From assembly GCF_001544835.2 (NCBI RefSeq), contig NZ_FCNX02000017.1, positions 1 to 64,000 of the forward strand: a DNA stretch of 64,000 bases. Direction: 5' to 3'. Positions 58,115-64,000 of the stretch are shown one piece after another (the first letter of the stretch is position 1; every line of letters starts with the position of its first letter). Source of the DNA: Caballeronia fortuita (GTDB lineage: Bacteria > Pseudomonadota > Gammaproteobacteria > Burkholderiales > Burkholderiaceae). The notes under the pieces were generated by a model that saw nothing but the letters and a program-made list of their open reading frames with translations, had not been told where the DNA came from and searched no databases. Both the position numbers and the translations under genes were made by a program.

Positions 58115-59434
58115 GTGGCGAGAATCGGAACGAACAACGAAACAGGCGGCGGGGCCAGCGCCCCCTTAAGCGCGGGCGTGCAGGGGTGCCCTGAAGACCT
58201 GCCGCCGGGCCTGCGCTATATGGACGATTCACGGCGCGGCTATACGCGCGAATGGATCGACGGCGCCTTCGCGTACTTCAACACGCAGGGCAAGCGCATC
58301 GACGACGAAGCCGAGATTCGCCGCATCAACGCGCTCGCGATTCCGCCCGCTTACGTCGATGTCTGGATTTGCCCCGATTCGCGCGGCCATCTCCAGGCGA
58401 CCGGGCGCGATGCGCGCGGGCGCAAGCAATATCGATATCACCCGCAATGGCGCGAAACCCGCGACGCCAACAAGTACGAGCGCATGCTCGCGTTCTCTGC
58501 GGTGCTGCCGAAGCTGCGCGCGCGCGTCACGCGCGATCTGTCGCTCGACGGCATGCCGCGCGACAAGGTGCTCGCCACCGTCGTGCGGCTGCTCGATACG
58601 ACGCTGATCCGCGTCGGCAGCGAAGAATATGCGCGGGAGAATCGCTCGTACGGGCTGACGACGCTGCGAAAGCGTCATCTGAAAGTGTCGGCGGGAACGC
58701 TGCGGTTCAGGTTTCGCGGCAAGAGCGGCATCGAGCACGATGTCGCCGTGAGCGACGCGCGTGTCGCGCGCATCGTCAAACGCTGCATGGACCTGCCGGG
58801 CCAGGATTTGTTCCAGTATCTCGACGCCGACGGCGAGCGCCATTCGGTTTCTTCATCCGATATCAACGATTATCTGCGCGAGATAACCGGCGCCGATTTC
58901 ACGGCGAAGGACTACCGGACATGGGCGGGCAGCGTGTTCGCGCTCGCGGCGCTGAGAAAGCTGAACTGGGAGACGGTGACGGAGGCGCGCAAGCATATCG
59001 TCGGCACGGTCAAGGAAGTCTCGCAACTGCTGCGCAACACGCCCGCCGTGTGCCGCAAGTGTTATGTGCATCCGGCGGTGATCGAGGCGTTCGAAGCGGG
59101 CGAACTCGCCGAGTCGATGCCCGCGACCCGCCGTCACGGACTCAAGACCGACGAAGCGGCCCTCGCGATCTTCCTCGAAAAGGAAGCGAAACGCCGCACG
59201 CGCGAGGCGGCGCGCAAGAACCGCAAGGGCGCTGCGCCGAGCGATGCGCGCCTCACGCGGCTGCTCGGCGAATCGAGCCGCAAGGCGCGCGCCGGTGCGC
59301 TGAAGGCGAGCGGCAAGAACGCGGCGTCGCAGGCTCTGGAAAACGTCGCGAAAAAGCCGGCGAGCAAGGCGGCGCGCCCGGCGTCGAAGAAGCTCGCGCG
59401 TGTGCGCACGCAAACGGCGGTGGCGATCGGCTAG
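58115..59434 (+). CDS. DNA topoisomerase type IB (poxvirus-like)
   Basis: The 439-aa protein has the small viral/bacterial TopIB layout: an N-terminal beta domain (about 30-120) and a catalytic helical domain. Catalytic residues are visible: Arg in LIRVGSEEYARENRSYGLTTL, Lys in GKSGIEHDV-region strand, Arg/His in KDYRTWAGSVFAL, and the nucleophile Tyr in NTPAVCRKCYVHPAVIEAF. The last 80 residues are Lys/Ala-rich and probably bind DNA non-specifically. It relaxes supercoils without ATP. The start is GTG at 58115; the first 25 residues are not conserved, so a later start is possible. Confidence 0.93.
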   Translation: MARIGTNNETGGGASAPLSAGVQGCPEDLPPGLRYMDDSRRGYTREWIDGAFAYFNTQGKRIDDEAEIRRINALAIPPAYVDVWICPDSRGHLQATGRDARGRKQYRYHPQWRETRDANKYERMLAFSAVLPKLRARVTRDLSLDGMPRDKVLATVVRLLDTTLIRVGSEEYARENRSYGLTTLRKRHLKVSAGTLRFRFRGKSGIEHDVAVSDARVARIVKRCMDLPGQDLFQYLDADGERHSVSSSDINDYLREITGADFTAKDYRTWAGSVFALAALRKLNWETVTEARKHIVGTVKEVSQLLRNTPAVCRKCYVHPAVIEAFEAGELAESMPATRRHGLKTDEAALAIFLEKEAKRRTREAARKNRKGAAPSDARLTRLLGESSRKARAGALKASGKNAASQALENVAKKPASKAARPASKKLARVRTQTAVAIG

Positions 59435-59456
59435 GGCGTGTGAAACGTTTGCCCGA

Positions 59457-60191
59457 TCAGCCGATTCGATTCAGCTCGAAGACGTAATCGATCGTCTCGC
59501 CGTTCCAGTTGTACTCGAGATACGCGGCGTGGCGGCAGTCGCGCAACATCGTCGTGCGCAGGGCGGCGAGGCATTCCCCATCCGGATCGCGCACCGACGG
59601 ATACACGATGCCCGGCGCACCCGCCGTGCGCACCGCGCGCCCAAGCGCCTTGCCCGCGGAGTAGTCATCGGGCGCGAGGATGCGCGTGTCGAGCCCGGCT
59701 TGCGCGATCGCGTCGCCACGCAGATCGACGGCTTCTCCATGCGTCGTCACGCGATAGAGACGCATCTGCTGGCGCAGCGGCGCTTCGTTCGTCGCGGCGA
59801 GAAAGAGTCCCGAGTGATAGCGCGTTTCCGCAATCGCCGTCTGACGTTCGCGGCCGCAATAGAACACACCGTAGCTGCCGTCGGAGAAGCGGCTGCCGTT
59901 CGGATTCAAGTGCGTGAACGCGGCCATGATCGGCCCGCAACCCGGCCCGAAGCAGCGCTCGTCGGGCGGCACGAGATCGAGTTCGCCGAGTTCCGTGCGC
60001 AGCCGGTCGTTGGTCATGGCTTCGAGCGCGTAGAGCGCCTCGAAATCTTCTGGCGACGCCACGCGATCGAATAGATTGACAGCCGGAAAGCGTGTGGGGA
60101 TCACGCGATATGCAGGCGACCAGTCGATGAGGCTATGCGGCCAGCGTTCGCGCCAGTTCGACGTTTCCTTGCTGAAAGCGATCCCCATCAC
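59457..60191 (-). CDS. RES-domain toxin
   Basis: The 244-aa protein carries the RES domain (Arg-Glu-Ser): AYRVIPTRFP near residue 28, the conserved CGRERQTAIAETRYH in the middle and GIVYPSVRDPDGECLA near the end. Studied members destroy NAD+ in the cell. Its start overlaps the antitoxin stop by 4 bases. At about 244 aa it is longer than the minimal RES fold (about 160 aa); the first 60 residues are extra. The antitoxin of the DUF2384 type next to it confirms the pair. Confidence 0.93.
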   Translation of the reverse strand: MMGIAFSKETSNWRERWPHSLIDWSPAYRVIPTRFPAVNLFDRVASPEDFEALYALEAMTNDRLRTELGELDLVPPDERCFGPGCGPIMAAFTHLNPNGSRFSDGSYGVFYCGRERQTAIAETRYHSGLFLAATNEAPLRQQMRLYRVTTHGEAVDLRGDAIAQAGLDTRILAPDDYSAGKALGRAVRTAGAPGIVYPSVRDPDGECLAALRTTMLRDCRHAAYLEYNWNGETIDYVFELNRIG

Positions 60192-60625
60192 GCCCAGCCG
60201 CCTCGCATCGCATCGAGGTATTGGCGTACGGCGACGAGATCGCTGATATTGCCCGCGAGCAACCGATCCAGCGCCGGGCGGCCGCCGAACGGCGGCGCCG
60301 CGTTGGCGCGGCGAATCCAGGTGTCAGCGGCTTTGGGATCGGGAAGGAGGATTTGCAGTGCCTTGTAGATGCCGAGAATCAGCGAAAGGCGCTCCAGCGT
60401 GTCCCGCGCGAGGCGGGCGGATTCGGGGTCCTGCTTCCACTTGAAATAGGTAGAGCGCCCGGGCGAGCCTAGCAGCGTAATCTGCTCTTCGGCGGATAGC
60501 TCCCAGTCGCTGGCGATGCGGAAAAAGGCGCGCAGGCCGGCGGCGGAGAGATCGCTCGAATCCAGCGCCGGACGCGGCACCGGGCGGCCTGCCGGCGCAT
60601 GTTCGGCGCGTGCGGCGTTAGACAT
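60188..60625 (-). CDS. Xre/MbcA/ParS-type antitoxin (DUF2384)
   Basis: From the ATG at 60625 (MSNAARAEH) the product is 145 aa. It has an Xre-like helix-turn-helix region (about 30-75, WELSAEEQITLLGSPGRSTYFKWK) and the C-terminal DUF2384 toxin-binding domain (RLSLILGIYKALQILLPDP, RANAAPPFGGRPALDRLLAG). The ATG at 60658 is rejected because it lies inside the predicted -10 box, upstream of the transcript start. It should neutralise the RES toxin and repress the promoter described next. Confidence 0.9.
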   Translation of the reverse strand: MSNAARAEHAPAGRPVPRPALDSSDLSAAGLRAFFRIASDWELSAEEQITLLGSPGRSTYFKWKQDPESARLARDTLERLSLILGIYKALQILLPDPKAADTWIRRANAAPPFGGRPALDRLLAGNISDLVAVRQYLDAMRGGWA

Positions 60626-60656
60626 GTCATCAAGTCTCGAAAGGAACTTGTCCTGC

Positions 60657-60684
60657 ATATTAGTCCATATATGGATTAATGCAA
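60657..60684 (-). promoter_or_regulatory. RES-Xre promoter with a 22-bp palindromic operator in the spacer
   Basis: On the minus strand TTGCAT (60679-60684) and TAATAT (60657-60662) are separated by 16 bases. The perfect core palindrome TCCATATATGGA (60664-60675) fills the spacer and extends to a 22-bp near-palindrome (60659-60680) with one mismatched pair. A repressor bound there would block RNA polymerase completely, which fits antitoxin autoregulation. Confidence 0.82.
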
Positions 60685-60718
60685 GGATGTCATGCGCTTT
60701 TCTGCTCGCGGCGCCGGA

Positions 60719-60991
60719 TCATTCTTCGTCGTCGGACGGACCATAGCGGCGGCCCGGCACGTGCGATTTGAGCGCATCGGCGATCTGCGACGGCGTGCAG
60801 TCGGCGGGAAGCACGCAGCACTGCACGCGCTGATCGTTTTTCATCACCCATTCGACCATTCGATACGGCGCGCCCCAAGGTCGCTCGACCGGCAGCGACA
60901 GACGGCATTCGCGCAGCGTGAGCGCGTACTGTTTGCGCATCGTCGGGGCGAGATTGGCGGAGCTTCGGCGTGCGACGGTGTTTGCTGGCAT
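60719..60991 (-). CDS. Conserved-looking small protein of unknown function, 90 aa
   Basis: The frame has ATG 60991 with GAGAGGA 7 bases upstream, which supports real translation. The product is soluble, with a basic start (MPANTVARRSSANLAPTM), the segment LRECRLSLPVERPWGAPY, two adjacent cysteines in QRVQCCVLPADCTPSQIADAL and an acidic end SDDEE. The TPSQIADAL stretch looks like a short helix. I do not recognise a family. It runs in the same direction as the RES-Xre pair and ends 35 bases before the -35 box of that promoter. Confidence 0.72.
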   Translation of the reverse strand: MPANTVARRSSANLAPTMRKQYALTLRECRLSLPVERPWGAPYRMVEWVMKNDQRVQCCVLPADCTPSQIADALKSHVPGRRYGPSDDEE

Positions 60992-61239
60992 GGCACATTC
61001 CTCTCGGTGATGGGTCGGCCGTCCGGTGCGGACGGCGGCATTGGAGCCGGATCGCGAGACGAGTGTGTCGGCAGAGAATTAAGCGCAACTTAATCGCTAA
61101 GGATGGCCTTTGGGAGCGCGGCGAAATGTCGCCGCACACCATTCGCGATGTCACCGATGGCGGCCGCATACGCCGGTCAAGAGGCGCTTCGGCATTTTCG
61201 CCACGTCGCGCGGCGCTCGTTTGCCGCCGCGTCGGCTTA
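60992..61239. other. Divergent upstream region with a short inverted repeat
   Basis: This gap lies between the 90-aa gene (minus) and the LexA-box promoter (plus). An inverted repeat ATTAAG-CGCAA-CTTAAT (61078-61094), followed by the related TTAATCGCTAA, may be an operator of the minus-strand gene. No gene was seen. Confidence 0.45.
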
Positions 61240-61255
61240 CTGTATATTCGTACAG
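61221..61255 (+). promoter_or_regulatory. Promoter with a perfect LexA (SOS) box
   Basis: CTGTATATTCGTACAG at 61240-61255 matches the LexA consensus CTGT-N8-ACAG exactly. It covers a TATATT -10 box (61243-61248), which has TTGCCG (61221-61226) 16 bases upstream. LexA bound here would block transcription of the two small genes downstream until DNA damage. Confidence 0.82.
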
Positions 61256-61279
61256 CTTGTCTGCAACAGGAGCTTGCCG

Positions 61280-61504
61280 ATGACCCCACGCAACGATCCG
61301 CTCGAAGCCGCTGCGCTCGAACGTTTCATGCGCGCGACGCGCGCGGTCAACGCGGCGTTCGATGCCACGCGCGGCGAGTCCGGTTTCGAGCCGGACGGGC
61401 ATTCTGTCGCGCGCTCCCTCGAGCGTCTCGACGCCGCGTTGCGCGAACTGGAAACATCCGAGCAGTCGCTCGACGCCATCCTCTCGCGCAGAGCGGGCCA
61501 CTAA
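61280..61504 (+). CDS. Putative SOS-controlled small helical protein, 74 aa
   Basis: The ATG at 61280 has AGGAG 8 bases upstream and lies 25 bases after the LexA box. The product is short, acidic and predicted all-helical (PLEAAALERFMRATRAVNA and SLERLDAALRELETSEQSL), with heptad-like Leu spacing that suggests a coiled coil or dimer. I do not recognise a named family; it shares no obvious motif with known SOS inhibitors. A second small gene follows after 17 bases. A role in the damage response is inferred only from the box. Confidence 0.75.
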   Translation: MTPRNDPLEAAALERFMRATRAVNAAFDATRGESGFEPDGHSVARSLERLDAALRELETSEQSLDAILSRRAGH

Positions 61505-61521
61505 CCGTTGGAGCGAATCAC

Positions 61522-61827
61522 TTGAAGCGCGTATTCCTGATCGTCGTTCTTCTGATCGGCTCGTCATCGCTTTTCGCGGCCGAGCGCTATACCGAAGTCT
61601 GGAATCCTCCCGAAGCACAGTCCGTGAAGGGCAAGAGCAAGACGCACGCGGCGCAGACCGCGGCGAAGAAAAAGCGCAAGAGCGCGACGCCAGTCAAACA
61701 GGTCGCCGATAAAACCGCTAGCGAGCAGCCGAACGCGACGCCGCGTCCGAAGACCATGTCGCCCAAGCAGAATGAGCCCGTCATTCCGCGCAAGATCGAA
61801 CCGAACGGCCAGGTGATGCGCGTCTGA
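61522..61827 (+). CDS. Small exported Lys/Pro-rich protein, 101 aa
   Basis: The frame starts with TTG at 61522 (GGAGC about 7 bases before), giving MKRVFLIVVLLIGSSSLFA, a clear signal peptide with a likely cleavage site after FAA. The mature part is about 80 residues, rich in Lys, Ala, Pro and Thr (KTHAAQTAAKKKRKSATP), with no cysteines and no known domain; it is probably disordered and very basic. It follows the SOS-type gene by 17 bases and precedes a terminator, so both seem to form one transcript. A periplasmic location is inferred. Confidence 0.72.
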   Translation: MKRVFLIVVLLIGSSSLFAAERYTEVWNPPEAQSVKGKSKTHAAQTAAKKKRKSATPVKQVADKTASEQPNATPRPKTMSPKQNEPVIPRKIEPNGQVMRV

Positions 61828-61844
61828 GCACGCAAGAACGAACG

Positions 61845-61879
61845 TAAAAAAGGGCGCTCCGACGGAGCGCCCTTTTTTT
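61845..61879. terminator. Bidirectional terminator
   Basis: GGGCGCTCC-GAC-GGAGCGCCC is a perfect 9-bp hairpin preceded by six A and followed by seven T, so it works for both strands. It ends the small exported-protein transcript and the convergent DUF3309 gene. Confidence 0.93.
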
Positions 61880-61903
61880 GCGACTAAGCGCGGCAGTGTG
61901 ACT

Positions 61904-62062
61904 TCACAAGCGGCCCATCAACAAAAGCACGATCACCACGACCAGCACGACGCCAAGAATACCGCTCGGCCCGTAGCCCCAACTGCGGCTATGCGGCCAG
62001 GACGGAATGGCGCCGATCAAGAGCAGGATCAGGATGATCAGCAGAATGGTTCCGATCGTCAT
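61904..62062 (-). CDS. DUF3309 family small membrane protein
   Basis: The 52-residue protein starts at 62062 (MTIGTILLIILILLLIGAIP) with AAGGAGAG before the ATG. It has two hydrophobic helices separated by the conserved PSWPHSRSWGYGPSG, the signature of DUF3309. Such peptides are common in beta- and alphaproteobacteria and often respond to stress, but their function is unknown. A longer frame to 62128 has no ribosome binding site. Confidence 0.92.
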   Translation of the reverse strand: MTIGTILLIILILLLIGAIPSWPHSRSWGYGPSGILGVVLVVVIVLLLMGRL

Positions 62063-62385
62063 TCGACTCTCCTTATTAAAATTGACCGCTTGACGGATCG
62101 GCGCCCGGCGCAGCCTCCCAACTGTCATCGACAGTCATACGCCGGGTGTGCGGCGGCGCTGGGCCGCCGGCGCGATCAGTGTTGCGATCGACGGACTCAG
62201 TAGAGCAATGGCCGTGCCAATGCGCACGAAAGCCCGTGGCGCAAGGCTTTCCGCGCAGCGGCGCAATGCGCGCGTGAACCGACGATTGTCGAAAAGGAGA
62301 GTCGAAACGAAGCGCGGTAGGCAAAAGTTGCACGGCGCGGGCAAGCCCTTAGAAGGCTTCGCGCGCCGTTTGTCCGATCCGGCGT
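62063..62385. other. 323-base intergenic region, nothing identified
   Basis: I found no gene, terminator with a T run or operator. A GC-rich imperfect hairpin near 62333-62368 (CGGCGCG with CGCGCCG around AAGCCC/GGCTT) may mark the end of the phosphate transporter transcript. Confidence 0.4.
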
Positions 62386-63972
62386 TCAGAAGATGCCGCG
62401 GAACGCCCAGAACAGCAGTCCCGAGAGCGCGATCGATACCGGCAGCGTCAGAATCCACGCGAGCGCGAGACTGCGCACTGTGCGCCACTGCAATCCGGAG
62501 CCGTTCGCGGCCATCGTGCCCGCGACGCCCGACGACAGTACGTGCGTCGTGCTGACGGGCAGGCCATAGGCATCGGCGGCGCCGATGGTCAGCATCGCGA
62601 CCAGTTCCGCCGATGCGCCTTGCCCGTAGGTCAGATGCGTCTTGCCAATGCGCTCGCCTACCGTCACGACGATGCGCTTCCAGCCGACCATCGTGCCCAG
62701 ACCGAGCGCGACGGCCACGGCGACCTTCACCCACGTCGGAATGAACTTGGTCGCGTGGTCGAGCTGCTTCTTGTAGTTGTTGAGCACGGCGTCATCGTCC
62801 GTCGAAAACGCGGGCGCTTTCTGTTTCTCCATGATGCGCAGCGCCTCGGACGCGATGTACATCTCGTTGCGCACGTTGCGAACATTGCCCTGCGGCACGT
62901 CGGCGATCGTCGGGCTCGGGCGAATCTGCGATTCGATGGAATCGACGAGACTCTTCAGCGACGCGATCGTGTTCGGCGCGAGCGTTTTCGTCTGTACGAA
63001 TTTCTCGACCTGCGCGCGCGCGTCGGCAGCGGGCGCCGCGCCGTTGCTGTAGCGCTGCAGCACGCCGGATGCGCTGTGGCTCACCGCGACGAAGGTCTGC
63101 GTTTCGTTCGCCGTCACGGCCTTGTTTAGCGCGTATGCGGTCGGCACCGTGCCGATCAGGATCAGCATGATGAGGCCCATGCCTTTCTGGCCATCGTTCG
63201 ATCCGTGCGCGAACGACACGCCCGTGCACGTCAGGATCAGCAGGCAGCGAATCCAGAACGGCGGCGGCGTGTTCTTCTCTGGCTCCTTGTAGAGCGCCGG
63301 CACGCGCACGACCAGCTTCAGCACGTAAAGCAGAAAGCCCGCGAGGATGAAGCCGACGAGCGGCGAGAACAGCAGCGACTTGCCGACCGACATCGCCTGA
63401 CTCCAGTCGACGCCCGACGTCCCGTTCGTGCCGTGCAGCATCTGGTTCATCAGGCCGACGCCGATCACCGAACCGATCAGCGTGTGCGAACTCGAAGAGG
63501 GAAGACCGAGCGCCCAGGTGCCGAGATTCCAGATGATCGCCGCGATCAGAAGGGCGAAGACCATCGCGAAGCCTTGCGAGCTGCCGACGCCCAGGATGAG
63601 TTCGACCGGCAGCAACTGCAGGATGCCGAAGGCGACCGCGCCACTCGAAATCAGCACGCCGATGAAATTCCAAGCGCCCGACCAGACGACCGCTAAGTTT
63701 GGCGTCAACGAGTGCGTGTAAATTACGGTGGCAACGGCGTTGGCCGTATCGTGAAATCCGTTGACGAATTCGAAGCCGAGCGCGATCAGCAGCGCAACGC
63801 CGAGCAGGATGTACGGAAACGCCGACGATTCGCGTACCGGCGCGAGGTCTTCGAGCAGATGCAGCACGCAATAGACGGCGCCCGCGCCGATGGCGAGCAA
63901 AAAGATCAGCAGCGCGAGTCGCTGCCCGAACGTGCGGCCCTCTCGGGATTGGGGAAAGGCAATCTGGTTCAT
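62386..63972 (-). CDS. pit: PiT family inorganic phosphate transporter
   Basis: The 528-aa inner-membrane protein has about ten helices in two homologous halves. Each half has the PiT signature: GFEFVNGFHDTANAVATVIYT (about 70-90) and the second copy near AELVAMLTIGAADAYGLPVSTTHVLSSG; the LGLPSSSSHTLIGSVIGVGL block belongs to the first half. It imports metal-phosphate driven by the proton gradient. A hydrophilic cytoplasmic loop of about 110 residues (about 300-410) lies between the halves. The start at 63972 has AAGGA upstream. No phoU-like gene is within the window. Confidence 0.95.
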   Translation of the reverse strand: MNQIAFPQSREGRTFGQRLALLIFLLAIGAGAVYCVLHLLEDLAPVRESSAFPYILLGVALLIALGFEFVNGFHDTANAVATVIYTHSLTPNLAVVWSGAWNFIGVLISSGAVAFGILQLLPVELILGVGSSQGFAMVFALLIAAIIWNLGTWALGLPSSSSHTLIGSVIGVGLMNQMLHGTNGTSGVDWSQAMSVGKSLLFSPLVGFILAGFLLYVLKLVVRVPALYKEPEKNTPPPFWIRCLLILTCTGVSFAHGSNDGQKGMGLIMLILIGTVPTAYALNKAVTANETQTFVAVSHSASGVLQRYSNGAAPAADARAQVEKFVQTKTLAPNTIASLKSLVDSIESQIRPSPTIADVPQGNVRNVRNEMYIASEALRIMEKQKAPAFSTDDDAVLNNYKKQLDHATKFIPTWVKVAVAVALGLGTMVGWKRIVVTVGERIGKTHLTYGQGASAELVAMLTIGAADAYGLPVSTTHVLSSGVAGTMAANGSGLQWRTVRSLALAWILTLPVSIALSGLLFWAFRGIF

Positions 63973-64000
63973 GTCGCGTCCTTGGGGGCTGGTCCTGCGC

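Noticed and set aside
60625..60658. Upstream ATG of the Xre antitoxin
   Set aside because: It lies inside the predicted -10 box, so it would precede the transcript start; the ATG at 60625 is preferred.

Overview
The window is GC-rich, densely coding DNA from a betaproteobacterium of the Burkholderiaceae. The gene order sdhB-sdhE-gltA, leuCDB, asd-fimV-truA-trpF-trpB-methyltransferase-trpA-accD-folC-dedD-cvpA-purF is typical of the second chromosome of Burkholderia sensu lato, and the content fits Caballeronia or Paraburkholderia best (inference from gene order and protein sequence; no search was run).

Region 1 (1-19,600) is conserved housekeeping on the + strand: the end of the succinate dehydrogenase operon, citrate synthase, leucine biosynthesis, aspartate-semialdehyde dehydrogenase, a FimV-like polar protein, tRNA pseudouridine synthase, tryptophan genes, acetyl-CoA carboxylase beta subunit, folylpolyglutamate synthase and purine entry. 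A MazEF-type toxin-antitoxin pair lies on the minus strand between gltA and leuC. An orphan DNA adenine methyltransferase sits between trpB and trpA. A 51-codon reading frame rich in Ile, Thr and Lys precedes asd and looks like an attenuation leader peptide.

Region 2 (19,600-31,200) is mostly on the minus strand: an AraC regulator, an FKBP isomerase and a small exopolysaccharide locus (Wzx flippase, two GT4 glycosyltransferases, a secreted clan GH-A hydrolase, a Wzc-type BY-kinase, a Zn-ribbon membrane protein and a Wzy-like polymerase). A 53-aa small gene lies in a 1-kb, AT-richer gap inside this locus.

Region 3 (31,800-34,400, + strand) has a histidine-kinase-like protein with a degenerate ATPase domain and a CNNM/CorC-type membrane protein.

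Region 4 (35,000-56,100, minus strand) is an alpha-glucan/trehalose block: glgA, glgE (with an extra N-terminal GH13-like domain), treS fused to maltokinase, glgB, glgX, treZ, malQ, treY. TreS-maltokinase-GlgE-GlgB can turn trehalose into branched glucan; GlgX, TreY and TreZ can turn glucan back into trehalose. Two copies of a roughly 0.62-0.65 kb element with long inverted arms lie here, one after treY and one between glgB and glgX, in opposite orientation.

Region 5 (56,400-64,000) is mixed: a DUF1345 membrane protein, a PrpA-type phosphatase, a type IB topoisomerase, a RES-Xre toxin-antitoxin pair whose operator lies in its promoter spacer, an unknown 90-aa gene, a two-gene unit behind a perfect LexA box, a DUF3309 peptide and a PiT phosphate transporter. 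No rRNA, tRNA, CRISPR array or recognisable insertion sequence was seen.
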